From [Borrelia] tanukii (GTDB lineage Bacteria > Spirochaetota > Spirochaetia > Borreliales > Borreliaceae): a DNA stretch of 64,000 nucleotides. This document shows positions 29,442 through 38,863 of this stretch, in pieces (within the stretch, counting starts at the first letter, position 1; the number at the start of each line of letters is the position of its first letter). A program made the position numbers and the translations under genes. The stretch lies in contig NZ_CP124038.1 in NCBI RefSeq assembly GCF_030436345.1, positions 682,001 through 746,000 on the forward strand, given 5' to 3'. The notes under the pieces are model-generated. The model had not been told where the DNA came from and made no database searches. It saw only the letters and a program-made list of their open reading frames with translations.

Positions 29442-29957
29442 TCATTCTTTTGGGGAAAAAATCATTTCATTACTTATTTTATCTGAATTCTTTGAAAAAT
29501 AAGTTATGTTAAGGTTGAATATTTCTAAAGATTCTGTGTTATTTTCTATGTAAAGTTCTAGTTTGTAAAATCCCTTTTTCGTGTATATTAGTGAATAACT
29601 TTTGAAGGTCCCATTTATATTTTTAATTTTAAATATTTTATATTTTAAAAATTTATTGTCAATAAGCTCGCTTTGAATTAAATATTTATTTGCTTCTTTG
29701 TAGTTTAAATTTAATGAGCTGTAGTCAATTTTATTGAGCATTATGCTTTTTACAAAATGTTCAGTTAATTTATAAATATTTTTTTCTATTTCGCTTGTTG
29801 GCAAGCTAGTATAGTATTCTTTTTCTAAAATTAAATTGAAAGATGAGTATTTTTTTATTTCTTCGTTTGCTCTTTTTTCAATTGAGATGTTCAAAAGCCT
29901 AGCATTAAGTGACAAATTTAATAATGTAAGTAGCATTGCAATTATTTGAATTTTCAT
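29442..29957 (-). CDS. Exported protein of unknown function (BB0673-like)
   Basis: The 171-aa product has a signal peptide (MKIQIIAMLLTLLNLSLNA) without a lipobox and a beta-rich Lys/Tyr/Asn-rich mature part. It is last in a minus-strand run of four genes that overlap by 4, 7 and 4 nt (HAD phosphatase, BB0675-like, BB0674-like, this gene). It overlaps the voltage-sensor-like gene, so it may act in the periplasm with that protein's extracellular domain; this is inference from position only. Confidence 0.65.
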   Translation of the reverse strand: MKIQIIAMLLTLLNLSLNARLLNISIEKRANEEIKKYSSFNLILEKEYYTSLPTSEIEKNIYKLTEHFVKSIMLNKIDYSSLNLNYKEANKYLIQSELIDNKFLKYKIFKIKNINGTFKSYSLIYTKKGFYKLELYIENNTESLEIFNLNITYFSKNSDKISNEMIFSPKE

Positions 29958-31000
29958 TTTGATTCTTGGTTTTTATTAATTATTTTTTTTACTTTTTCAA
30001 TTTCTAAAGGTATTTTGCTTTTTCGCTTTGAATTTAGTTTTTCTTTTAGTAAAAGATTGTTAAATAATTTTGCAAGTTCATATACTTTTTCTTCGCTTAA
30101 AGTGAAAGGAATTTGAATTTTTCGATATTCTAACGGGTCTTGTAAAATTTTTGTCATTAAAACAATAGGATTTAAAAAACTTGCTTTAAAAAATTTATAA
30201 AAATTCATTAAAAAAATGGTAAATGACGCAAACAATGCAAATAGAAAAATTCCAAGAATAGAATCGCTTTTTCTTTGCAAATATTTATCTATATAAAATT
30301 TTGTCTTATCTATTTCTATTACTTTGTATTCACTAGGACTGTAGTAAACAAATATTTCGTCTGATTTTGAGTATATTATGTCTTCTTTTTCCTTGATTAT
30401 TAAGATGAAGGGATATTTTTCTTTAATGTAAGCTTTTTCATTTATTATTGATATATTTTTAATAATATTAAATTCTTGTTTTTCTGGTATTGAATTTACA
30501 ATTTTTGAGCTTGATATTATTATAAAAAATGTAAATGGTATTAATAAGCTCATTGAAAATGTTCTAGCAAATGCTATTAGTATTAGGTTCTTTTCTTTTG
30601 AGTTGTAATAGATTTCTATTATTAGATCGTTAAACCTAAGAAGTCTTAAAAATCTTAGCTTGAAAAGTGATAGCATTATTGGATTTAATATGGTTTCGTG
30701 GGCGACAATTATGTTTTTAAGCTGATATGAACTATAAAATGCTAAAGGGATAAGGCAGTGAATTATGTCAAAGAATAGATTGTTTCTGACATAGATTTCT
30801 AATCTTTGAGAAAGGTAAGCTTTGGTTATTTTATATAAAAAAATGAAAATAAAAATTGTGTCAAATAAAAAACCAAGAAATATTAGTGCAAATCGTATTT
30901 TGTATGGTAAAAAAAGGATTATTGAAAGCTCTTCGATTAAGAGTTCAAATATTGAAAAAATTATTATTGCTTTTAAGAAAATAGAAAATTTTTTTACCAT
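29954..31000 (-). CDS. Membrane protein with voltage-sensor-like S1-S4 and HAMP-like region (BB0674-like)
   Basis: The 348-aa protein has about six spans. The first four look like a voltage-sensor domain: S1 about 8-30; S2 about 36-58 with acidic D47; S3 about 75-90 with D78; and S4 about 111-127 with K114, R116, R119 and R122, basic residues every third position. A fifth span (about 140-165) is followed by an 80-aa extracytoplasmic segment, a sixth span (about 246-268), and a HAMP-like stretch with a conserved-looking proline (FLNPIVLMTKILQD). It ends with a short Lys-rich tail and no output domain. I do not recognise a named family. Confidence 0.65.
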   Translation of the reverse strand: MVKKFSIFLKAIIIFSIFELLIEELSIILFLPYKIRFALIFLGFLFDTIFIFIFLYKITKAYLSQRLEIYVRNNLFFDIIHCLIPLAFYSSYQLKNIIVAHETILNPIMLSLFKLRFLRLLRFNDLIIEIYYNSKEKNLILIAFARTFSMSLLIPFTFFIIISSSKIVNSIPEKQEFNIIKNISIINEKAYIKEKYPFILIIKEKEDIIYSKSDEIFVYYSPSEYKVIEIDKTKFYIDKYLQRKSDSILGIFLFALFASFTIFLMNFYKFFKASFLNPIVLMTKILQDPLEYRKIQIPFTLSEEKVYELAKLFNNLLLKEKLNSKRKSKIPLEIEKVKKIINKNQESK

Positions 31001-31857
31001 TTATTTACCTTGGCTATTTCTAATAATTCTTTAATTATTCTTGAATCATATTCTCTAGAGCTTGATTGTTTTATTGAAAACCAACTTTCATCATATCCAA
31101 TAAAACCTTTGACCGGATTGTTTTTGTATTTTGGAATTCTTGCTCTGGCTGAAAAAATGGCAATTAATGTTGAAATTGGAGACATTGTTTGTAAAATCTC
31201 ATATTTAAAAAAGCTTTCAATTATGAGTTTGGCTGTTTTTTCGTCTAGAAAATCGGTATCATTACTTATTGCTTTTGAAGTCGATTCAATATTTTTAATA
31301 GTTAATTCTATTCCTTTTTCAAAGCAGTATTTAATTACCAATACTTTTAAGAGAAGCAATATCTTTATATAATTTTTTATGATATCTGATGAATAAAGGG
31401 CTTTATTTTCCTTTTGTATTAAATATATTGTATAAGAGTTTTTTCCTTCAAATAGTTTGTTTATGTAAAAGGTAATGTATCCATTGCTTATAGTATTAAA
31501 ATTATAAAAGAATTCTTTTCTTAAAGACGAGTTAACTTTAACAAAGTTAAATATCAAATTTAAGTCGTTTTTTGTTAATTCTTTACTAAAAAGAGGCTTT
31601 ACAATGTTAAAATCAATAGCTTCAATGCCAGATAAAACAAATGGTGTAATCATTACATCTGTTTTATCTTTGATGTACTGAATTAGATCTTTTAGTTCTG
31701 ATTCAAAATCATTCTTAATGAATGTAGTAATAGTTTTTTTGTTTTCTTTTAAATAATTGAGTATTTCAATTTCTTTTTCTATAGCAGATAAACTTTTTAT
31801 GCTTTCGTGATTGAATAGGTAATGATATAGGTAGGAAAAATATGGTTTTACATTCAT
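30994..31857 (-). CDS. Conserved protein of unknown function (BB0675-like)
   Basis: This 287-aa product appears largely helical and contains one hydrophobic patch (IIKNYIKILLLLKVLVIKYCF) that may be buried rather than transmembrane. No catalytic motif is visible. It ends with RARIPKYKNNPVKGFIGYDESWF, a polar conserved-looking stretch. It overlaps the phosphatase gene upstream by 4 nt and the membrane-protein gene downstream by 7 nt. Confidence 0.65.
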   Translation of the reverse strand: MNVKPYFSYLYHYLFNHESIKSLSAIEKEIEILNYLKENKKTITTFIKNDFESELKDLIQYIKDKTDVMITPFVLSGIEAIDFNIVKPLFSKELTKNDLNLIFNFVKVNSSLRKEFFYNFNTISNGYITFYINKLFEGKNSYTIYLIQKENKALYSSDIIKNYIKILLLLKVLVIKYCFEKGIELTIKNIESTSKAISNDTDFLDEKTAKLIIESFFKYEILQTMSPISTLIAIFSARARIPKYKNNPVKGFIGYDESWFSIKQSSSREYDSRIIKELLEIAKVNKW

Positions 31858-32516
31858 TTGATTAGGTCCAATAGTTCAAGCGGTTTGTGTATTATATGTT
31901 TTGCTCCATTTTGTTTTAATTCTTGAACACTTCTAAATCCCCAGGAAACTCCTATTGGTATAAATCCGGCGTTTAATGCGGTTAACATGTCCACATCGCT
32001 GTCTCCAATGTATGCAATTTCTTCTTTCTGGACATTTAATTCTAATATCATATCAAGGGCATTCTCAGGATCTGGCTTTGGTGGAAATTTTTTTGAATAA
32101 CCTCTGATTTCAAAAAAGAATATATTTCCAAAAATATTTTTTACCAAATTTATTAATTCTTCATGGTTTTTATTGCTTAAAATTCCAATTGGAATTTTAA
32201 GTTTATTCATATTTTCTAAAAGGGTTTTTATGTTTTCGTATGGTTGCGTTCGAGATGAAAGATTTTTATTGTATTCTTTTACAAATTCTTTGTAGAGCTT
32301 GTCTTGTAAATTGGGATTATTATATTCAAGAGATAATAACTTTAGAGTGTCTATTACAAACTTATCAAATCCTCTGCCAACAAGAGTATTGAATTTGTTT
32401 AGTTCGATTTTATTGTATCCCAAGTTTGAAAGAGCAGAATTCATTGAGAATGCAATATCCATTATGCTATTTACCAGGGTTCCATCCATATCAAAAATGC
32501 AGGCTTTGATTTTCAT
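31854..32516 (-). CDS. gph: HAD-superfamily phosphatase, phosphoglycolate phosphatase-like
   Basis: The 220-aa protein has HAD motif I FDMDGTLVNS (both catalytic Asp), motif II GILSNK, motif III lysine in the RGYSKKFPPKPDP region and motif IV YIGDSDVDMLTA. A helical cap follows motif I, giving the Gph-like C1 layout. The substrate is not certain; phosphoglycolate is the usual annotation, and pyrophosphate or sugar phosphates are alternatives. It is the first gene of a four-gene minus-strand operon. Confidence 0.85.
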   Translation of the reverse strand: MKIKACIFDMDGTLVNSIMDIAFSMNSALSNLGYNKIELNKFNTLVGRGFDKFVIDTLKLLSLEYNNPNLQDKLYKEFVKEYNKNLSSRTQPYENIKTLLENMNKLKIPIGILSNKNHEELINLVKNIFGNIFFFEIRGYSKKFPPKPDPENALDMILELNVQKEEIAYIGDSDVDMLTALNAGFIPIGVSWGFRSVQELKQNGAKHIIHKPLELLDLIK

Positions 32517-32667
32517 AGTACTCTCTTTTACAATAGTTTATTCATTATTTTATTTTAGCATTAATTTGCTCTCTTTATTAAAGTTTTTATCTTTTAAGCA
32601 TTTTTTATTTACTATCAATTAATTTTTATGAATAATTTATTTTGTTCATTAAAATGCAAAAATGCTA

Positions 32668-32696
32668 TTGAAAATATAAACTTTAAGTTTTATTAT
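32668..32696 (+). promoter_or_regulatory. Candidate promoter of the ABC importer operon
   Basis: TTGAAA (32668-32673) and TATTAT (32691-32696) are separated by 17 bp in the 238-bp divergent gap before the ATP-binding protein gene. This would give a leader of about 50 nt. Confidence 0.5.
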
Positions 32697-32754
32697 ATTT
32701 CATTAGAAATAATATGGTAAGTCATTTGTATTGGATATTTGTTAAGGTTAAAGC

Positions 32755-34368
32755 TTGGTGAAAGAAGATATACTGGTATTAGAAAATATTACAAAAAAGT
32801 ATGGTGATTTTATTGCCAATGATGATGTTTCTATTAAATTTAAGGCAGGCGAAGTTCATGCTATTCTTGGAGAAAATGGTGCTGGAAAGACCACTTTAAT
32901 GAAGACTATTTATGGGATTCATCAAGTAAATAGTGGCAAAATTATTTTAAAAGGCCAAGAAGTAAACTTTAAAGATTCAAGCGATGCTATTCGAAATGGG
33001 ATTGGAATGGTTTTTCAACATTTTATGTTAATCCCGCAATTTACTGCTGTTCAGAATATTATTTTGGGGTATGAAAATTTAAAATTTGGTTTTCTTGATT
33101 ACAAGCAAGCTAAAAGGAAAATAAATTATCTTTCAGAAAAGTATGGCTTAAAGATAGATTTAGAGAAAAAGGTTGAAGACTTAAGTGTTGGCATGCAACA
33201 AAAAATAGAAATACTGAAAGTTCTTTATCGAAATGCAGATATTATTATTTTTGATGAACCTACTGCAGTGCTTGCTCCAAGTGAAGTTGATGATTTTATG
33301 AATATTTTAAAAGTACTCACTCAAGAGGGTCATACTGTAATACTTATTACTCATAAAATAAAAGAAATTAGGTCTGTTGCAAAGCGATGTACAATTATGC
33401 GCCTTGGAAAGGCTGTGAAAACTGTTAATCTTGATCAGATTGATGATAAAGATCTTATAAAATTAATGATAGGCAAAGAAATTGCACTTCGCTCATCTAA
33501 AGTTCAATTTGAAAATCATTTTAATGTTCTTGAAATAAAGAATTTAAGTGTTAAAGATGAGAGGGGAGTTTTAAAAGTAAAAGACGTTAATCTTAATCTG
33601 AGAAATGGTGAAATTCTTGGAATATCAGGCATTGAGGGAAGTGGCCAAGAGGATTTGGTTGATGCAATTTTGGGCTTGAAAAACATCTTTAAGGGCGATA
33701 TTTTTAAGAAAAATTCTTCAGGGGATTTGGAATCTTTAAAAGGTTTAACGATTAAGCAAATAATAGATAAAAAAATTGGCAATATTCCTTCGGACAGGCA
33801 AAGGCACGGTCTTATTTTAGAATTTAATGTTATGCAAAATATTGGACTTAAGAGCTTTGATAATATTGATTATTTAAGATTTAAAAAAAATCATTCAAAG
33901 AATAATTTTGGTTTAAAATTTAATTTTTTCAATTTCATTAAAAAACAATTTCATAAGGTTAAAAGACAATTTGTAGGGTTTAATTTTAACATTTTAAAAA
34001 CAATGAGCAATCAACTTGTAAATTATTTTGATATTAGACCAAGAAATATTTTAAGTAAGGTAAAATATTTATCTGGAGGCAATCAGCAAAAAGTTATTAT
34101 TGCTCGTGAGATTAGTTTAGAGCCGGATATTCTTTTGGCTATTCAGCCTACAAGAGGTCTTGATGTTGGTGCTGTTGAGAATATTTATAAAAAAATAATA
34201 GAGCAAAGAGATTTAGGTAGATCTGTTTTGTTGGTTTCTCTTGAACTTGATGAACTTGTTAATGTTTGTGACAGGATAGCTGTAATGCATGATGGAAGAA
34301 TAGTGGGTATTTTAGAGGGCAATTTTGATATTGATGTTATTGGTAAAATGATGATAGGTTTAAGCTAA
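32755..34368 (+). CDS. ABC importer ATP-binding protein (nucleoside/sugar, double-ATPase type)
   Basis: Two ABC domains are fused in 537 aa, as in RbsA/MglA. Domain 1 has Walker A GENGAGKTT, signature LSVGMQQK and Walker B IIIFDEP. Domain 2 has a degenerate Walker A (GIEGSGQED), signature LSGGNQQK and LLAIQPTRGLD. A basic insert of about 40 residues (about 375-415) interrupts domain 2. With the next two permeases it forms one importer. It was first annotated for ribose/galactose. The permease sequences resemble nucleoside (NupPQ-type) permeases, and Bmp lipoproteins are reported as purine-nucleoside-binding partners. Start is TTG 32755 or GTG 32758. Confidence 0.9.
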   Translation: MVKEDILVLENITKKYGDFIANDDVSIKFKAGEVHAILGENGAGKTTLMKTIYGIHQVNSGKIILKGQEVNFKDSSDAIRNGIGMVFQHFMLIPQFTAVQNIILGYENLKFGFLDYKQAKRKINYLSEKYGLKIDLEKKVEDLSVGMQQKIEILKVLYRNADIIIFDEPTAVLAPSEVDDFMNILKVLTQEGHTVILITHKIKEIRSVAKRCTIMRLGKAVKTVNLDQIDDKDLIKLMIGKEIALRSSKVQFENHFNVLEIKNLSVKDERGVLKVKDVNLNLRNGEILGISGIEGSGQEDLVDAILGLKNIFKGDIFKKNSSGDLESLKGLTIKQIIDKKIGNIPSDRQRHGLILEFNVMQNIGLKSFDNIDYLRFKKNHSKNNFGLKFNFFNFIKKQFHKVKRQFVGFNFNILKTMSNQLVNYFDIRPRNILSKVKYLSGGNQQKVIIAREISLEPDILLAIQPTRGLDVGAVENIYKKIIEQRDLGRSVLLVSLELDELVNVCDRIAVMHDGRIVGILEGNFDIDVIGKMMIGLS

Positions 34369-35520
34369 ATGATAATTGGTAAAAACGTATTCAGTAAATT
34401 TATATTGAAATTTTTAAATTCTTTAGCATTTGTTAGTGTTTTTGCTCTATTTGTTGGATTTTTAATTGTTGGACTAGTGGTGATGATGTTTGGTTATTCT
34501 CCTTTTAGAATGTATTTTATAATACTGGAGATTATTTTTTCATCTCCCAAGCATTTAGGTTATATTTTAAGTTATGCAGCCCCTTTGATTTTTACTGGCC
34601 TTTCTATTGGCATTTCTTTAAAAGCAGGTCTTTTCAATATTGGGGTTGAAGGTCAGTTTATGCTAGGATCTATCATTGCTTTAATAGCATCGATTTTACT
34701 TGATTTGCCCCCAGTTTTACATGTAATTTCTATTTTTGTTATTACTTTTTTAGCGTCAGGTAGTTTAGGGATTTTAATTGGATATTTAAAAGCTAAATTC
34801 AATATTAGCGAAGTGATTTCAGGAATAATGTTTAATTGGATATTATTTCATTTGAATAATATAATTTTAGATTTTAGTTTTATTAAAAGAGATAATAGTG
34901 ATTTTTCGAAGTCTATTAAAGAAAGTGCATTTATTGATTTTTTAGGCTCTTGGAAGCTCTCACCAGAAGGTCTTGCTTATAGGTCTTCTCATCCTTTTGT
35001 TAATGAGATTTTAAAAGCACCCCTTCATTTTGGAATAATTTTGGGTATAATTTTTGCTATTTTAATATGGTTTTTACTTAATAAAACTATTATTGGATTT
35101 AAAATAAATGCCATAGGGGGTAATATTGAAGCTTCAAGACGTATGGGTATTAATGTAAAAGCCGTTCTGATCTTTTCAATGTTTCTCTCAGCAGCTGTTG
35201 CAGGTCTTGCTGGTGCTGTTCAAATTATGGGTGTTAATAAAGCTATATTTAAGCTTTCTTATATGGAAGGAATTGGTTTTAATGGAATAGCTGTTTCTTT
35301 GATAGGAAACAATTCGCCGATTGGCATAATATTTTCCAGTATTCTTTTTTCTGTATTGCTTTATGGAAGCAGTAGGGTTCAAAGTCTAATGGGTCTTCCA
35401 TCTTCAATTGTATCTTTAATGATGGGAATAATTGTTCTTGTAATTTCTGCTAGTTATTTTTTAAATAAAATCTTTTTAAAAGGTGTTAAGGGTGTCAAAT
35501 ATAATAATATTCTTGATTAG
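34369..35520 (+). CDS. ABC importer permease 1 (nucleoside-type)
   Basis: This 383-aa inner-membrane permease has about nine to ten spans. The segment LKAGLFNIGVEGQFMLGS is typical of nucleoside importer permeases, and GGNIEASRRMGINVKAVLI is the BPD_transp_2 coupling loop. It starts directly after the ATPase stop and overlaps the second permease, so the three are one operon. No binding protein is encoded here; it must come from elsewhere. Confidence 0.9.
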   Translation: MIIGKNVFSKFILKFLNSLAFVSVFALFVGFLIVGLVVMMFGYSPFRMYFIILEIIFSSPKHLGYILSYAAPLIFTGLSIGISLKAGLFNIGVEGQFMLGSIIALIASILLDLPPVLHVISIFVITFLASGSLGILIGYLKAKFNISEVISGIMFNWILFHLNNIILDFSFIKRDNSDFSKSIKESAFIDFLGSWKLSPEGLAYRSSHPFVNEILKAPLHFGIILGIIFAILIWFLLNKTIIGFKINAIGGNIEASRRMGINVKAVLIFSMFLSAAVAGLAGAVQIMGVNKAIFKLSYMEGIGFNGIAVSLIGNNSPIGIIFSSILFSVLLYGSSRVQSLMGLPSSIVSLMMGIIVLVISASYFLNKIFLKGVKGVKYNNILD

Positions 35521-36418
35521 TGAAACTTTAATAAATTCTCAAACTTTAATTTTAACTGGCCTTGGAGGTCTTATAAGTGAGAAGAGTGGAATTATTAATA
35601 TTGGACTTGAAGGAATAATGACAATAGGAGCATTTACAGGGGCTACAGTTGCATATTTTACAAATGACCCATTATTTTCAATTTTTGTTGGTGGATTAGC
35701 AGGGCTTGCGCTTGCTATTTTGCACGCTGTTTTTACAATTTTTTTAAAATCAGATCAAATTATAACCGGAATGGCACTTAATTTTTTAGGACCCGCTATT
35801 GCTGTTTTTGTAAGCACTTTGATTTTTTCTTCTATTTCAACTCCACCTATAGAAATAAAGTTACCGATACTTTTTGATGGAATTTTAAGCAAAACGTCTT
35901 TTGTATTTCAAATTTTTGGTAAAAGATATTCTGTATATATTGCAATGCTAGGTGTGATTTTATTTCATATTATTTTCAAATACACTAAAATTGGACTTAG
36001 AATTAATGCTAGTGGTGAAAACCCAGAGGTATTGGAGTCTGTTGGAGTTAGTGTAAATAAAATTAGATTTTTTTGTGTTCTTTCGAGTGGTTTTTTAGCA
36101 GGTGTTTCAGGTGCTGTTCTTACAACAGTGATTGCATCAAGCTATGTGCAAGGGGTTACGGGTGGACAGGGTTTTATTGCTATTGTGATGTTGATTTTTG
36201 GTAAATGGACCCCTTTGGGAATTTTAATGGGTAGTTTTTTGTTTTCATTCGTGAAAACTTTGGCAATTGTTTTGGCTCAATCACCTTTTTTATCTTTAAT
36301 AATGCCTCCTAAAATGTTAGTTATTACTCCATATTTAATTATTATTTTAAGTCTTATTTTTTTTTCAAAAAGAAATTATGCGCCTAAATTTTTAGGAATC
36401 CCCTATAAAAAGCAATAA
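35492..36418 (+). CDS. ABC importer permease 2 (nucleoside-type)
   Basis: This is a second BPD_transp_2 permease of about 308 aa, with ISEKSGIINIGLEGIMTIGA near the N-terminus, GENPEVLESVGVSVNKIR as the coupling loop and VQGVTGGQGFIAIVMLIFG. GTG 35492 is preferred because AAGG lies about 8 nt upstream; GTG 35483 is also in frame. It overlaps the first permease by about 29 nt. It presumably forms a heterodimer with permease 1. Confidence 0.9.
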   Translation: MSNIIIFLISETLINSQTLILTGLGGLISEKSGIINIGLEGIMTIGAFTGATVAYFTNDPLFSIFVGGLAGLALAILHAVFTIFLKSDQIITGMALNFLGPAIAVFVSTLIFSSISTPPIEIKLPILFDGILSKTSFVFQIFGKRYSVYIAMLGVILFHIIFKYTKIGLRINASGENPEVLESVGVSVNKIRFFCVLSSGFLAGVSGAVLTTVIASSYVQGVTGGQGFIAIVMLIFGKWTPLGILMGSFLFSFVKTLAIVLAQSPFLSLIMPPKMLVITPYLIIILSLIFFSKRNYAPKFLGIPYKKQ

Positions 36419-36462
36419 TAGGTAATAATAGTTTACAATTTGTTTTTCGTGTTGTGAAAATT

Positions 36463-36485
36463 CTTTTAATTTTTTAAGAGTTTTT
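36463..36485 (+). terminator. Terminator of the ABC importer operon
   Basis: 36463-36469 pairs with 36474-36480 (7 bp, one G-T) around a TTTT loop, followed by TTTTT. It lies 45 nt after the second permease stop and 90 nt before mcp4. Confidence 0.45.
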
Positions 36486-36574
36486 AATTTTTTGCTGTAA
36501 AATTTTTTTTAATACCCTTTCGGTCTTGAGTTTGTTTAATTAAATAAAGTAGATGATTTGTGAGGTAGTTTATT

Positions 36575-38833
36575 ATGTTGTTGAAACTTAAATACAGGTT
36601 TGTTGGATTTTTATTATTGTTTTTAATTTTCATACTGTTACTTTTTTCTATGATTTTTAAGTTTATTTTATGTGGTTATTTGGAAGATTATTATAAGCAG
36701 CTTACAAGGGCGCAATTAAGAAGAGCAGCTTTTTCTACACAATCTTTTTTGGATACTCTGTACGTTATAATCAATGGCGCCGCTTCTAATTTAGCGCTTG
36801 AAACCATATCAGAATTTGCAATTTCTGAGAATAGAGGAAAAGATTTTTCTGAGTCTGAATTAGTAGATTTAAGAAAAAATTCAAAATTTGTTATTGATTC
36901 TGTAAAGGTGAATAAAAAATATCGAAAATATTTGTACAATTTTATGTCCAATCTTAAAAATGATACCTTTTTTGAAGAATTCGCCTTTTTTGATTTTGAA
37001 GGGAGAATAATTGTTAGCACAAGGCATGAGAATAATATGGATTTTGGACATTCTGAGGCTAATACTAATTATTTTAAAAAAGCGATTGAGGATTATAAGC
37101 AAAACCAATTAAAATTTATAGGCTGGTATTCAAATCTTTCTGAAGGAATATCTGCAGAGGTTGCCATTAGGTCTAGGCAAAGCGAAAAAAAGGCTTTTGC
37201 AATAATTGTTCCCGTATATTCTCCAGAGGATAAGCTTGTTTGTGGGTATTTGGCTGGATATTTGCTTAATGATGTTTTAGCGGATAATTTTGATAGATTT
37301 AGATTCGGTTTTTATAAAAGAGGCAATTTTGTTTATGTGGATCCTAATAATATAGCCGTTAATCCTTTTGAAGAATACAATGAAACCAGTAGGGTTAGTT
37401 CTAAATTTTTAAATATTCTTAAAGACGTGTTTTCTAAGCCGCCTCTTTTATCAAATATTCCTACTGAAGTGTCGGTTTATACTATTGATAGAATACTCTT
37501 TTCCGAAATGGGGGAAGAGTGTTATTATGCTCTGTTGCCCATAAGTAGTAAATTGGGAGAGAAAGGCGGGGTACTTATTGCCAGAATTCCTTATAAAGAT
37601 ATTTATGGAGTAATATCTAGCCTAAAATTTCAGTATATCTTGTATTCTGTCTTAGGTATTATTGTATTAAGCATTATTCTTTTGATGAGAATAGATAAGA
37701 TTATTAGTTTCCGTTTAAACACAATTAGAGTTTTAGTTCAAGATATGGTTAAGGGAAATTTAGATAAAGATTATGCTCTTGATGATGGTGATTTTTTTGA
37801 TGAGCTTGGCATGTTAAGTCTTCAGGTTGTGAAAATGAAAAAAGCCATTTCTGGAGCAATTGCGAGTGTTTTGAGAAATATTAGCTATGTAAATAAGGCA
37901 AGTTTAGAAGTTGCCAGCTCAAGTCAAAATTTAAGCTCTAGTGCGCTACAGCAGGCATCTGCTCTTGAAGAAATGTCAGCCAATGTTGAGCAAATAGCAT
38001 CAGGTGTCAATATGAGTGCGAATAATTCTTATGAAACAGAGCAGATAGCTTTAAAGACGAATGAAAATTCTCAGATAGGTGGGAAGGCTGTCGAAGAATC
38101 TGTTATTGCTATGCAAGATATTGTAGAGAAAGTTAGTGTTATTGAAGAAATAGCTAGAAAGACTAATTTACTTGCCTTAAATGCAGCAATTGAAGCTGCA
38201 AGAGCAGGTGATGAAGGAAAGGGATTTGCTGTTGTGGCTAGTGAGATTAGAAAGTTAGCTGATCTTAGTAAAATTTCGGCTCTTGAGATTGGAGAGTTAG
38301 TTGAAGATAACTCTAAGGTAGCAACTGAAGCGGGAATAATCTTTAAAGAAATGTTACCCGAAATAGAAGAAACAGCTAACCTTGTTAAGAAAATTTCAGA
38401 AGGTAGTTCTAAGCAGAGTGATCAGATTGCTCAATTTAAAATGGCTTTGGACCAGGTTGGAGAAGTTGTTCAGTCTTCAGCTTCAAGTAGTGAGCAACTT
38501 TCTAGTATGTCTGATAAAATGCTAGAAAAGTCTAAAGAACTTAGAAAATCTGTATTATTTTTCAAAATTAAAAATTCTAAGATTGAAAATATGGAAGATG
38601 ATGATTATGATTTCAGAGCGATGGATTGTCCTGAAAATTCTTTTAAAGATGAAAATCAAAATTTCAAAAGTAATGAAATTCCTACTTTGAATGGCAATAG
38701 GCATAATAATTATTCTTTAAGTATTGAGGATGAGCCTCCTATAAGAACTATTAATAAGCGAGTTGATCCTAAGAAAGCTATCGATATTGCTGATAAGGAT
38801 TTAAATTTTGATGATGATTTTTCAGAGTTTTAG
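36575..38833 (+). CDS. mcp4: Methyl-accepting chemotaxis protein Mcp4
   Basis: This is a 752-aa chemoreceptor. Span 1 is at about residues 10-33. A periplasmic ligand domain of about 310 aa resembles a Cache fold ([12 protein letters not shown] and [12 protein letters not shown]). Span 2 is at about 350-370, followed by HAMP. The signalling domain has the hairpin tip [37 protein letters not shown] (split here as a family motif) and flanking methylation-type Glu/Gln/Ser repeats. An acidic Asn-rich tail of about 90 residues lacks a clear CheR-docking pentapeptide. mcp5 follows after 30 nt. The ligand is unknown. Confidence 0.94.
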   Translation: MLLKLKYRFVGFLLLFLIFILLLFSMIFKFILCGYLEDYYKQLTRAQLRRAAFSTQSFLDTLYVIINGAASNLALETISEFAISENRGKDFSESELVDLRKNSKFVIDSVKVNKKYRKYLYNFMSNLKNDTFFEEFAFFDFEGRIIVSTRHENNMDFGHSEANTNYFKKAIEDYKQNQLKFIGWYSNLSEGISAEVAIRSRQSEKKAFAIIVPVYSPEDKLVCGYLAGYLLNDVLADNFDRFRFGFYKRGNFVYVDPNNIAVNPFEEYNETSRVSSKFLNILKDVFSKPPLLSNIPTEVSVYTIDRILFSEMGEECYYALLPISSKLGEKGGVLIARIPYKDIYGVISSLKFQYILYSVLGIIVLSIILLMRIDKIISFRLNTIRVLVQDMVKGNLDKDYALDDGDFFDELGMLSLQVVKMKKAISGAIASVLRNISYVNKASLEVASSSQNLSSSALQQASALEEMSANVEQIASGVNMSANNSYETEQIALKTNENSQIGGKAVEESVIAMQDIVEKVSVIEEIARKTNLLALNAAIEAARAGDEGKGFAVVASEIRKLADLSKISALEIGELVEDNSKVATEAGIIFKEMLPEIEETANLVKKISEGSSKQSDQIAQFKMALDQVGEVVQSSASSSEQLSSMSDKMLEKSKELRKSVLFFKIKNSKIENMEDDDYDFRAMDCPENSFKDENQNFKSNEIPTLNGNRHNNYSLSIEDEPPIRTINKRVDPKKAIDIADKDLNFDDDFSEF

Positions 38834-38863
38834 AATTTATTTTTTGTAAAAGAGGTGGTTAGT

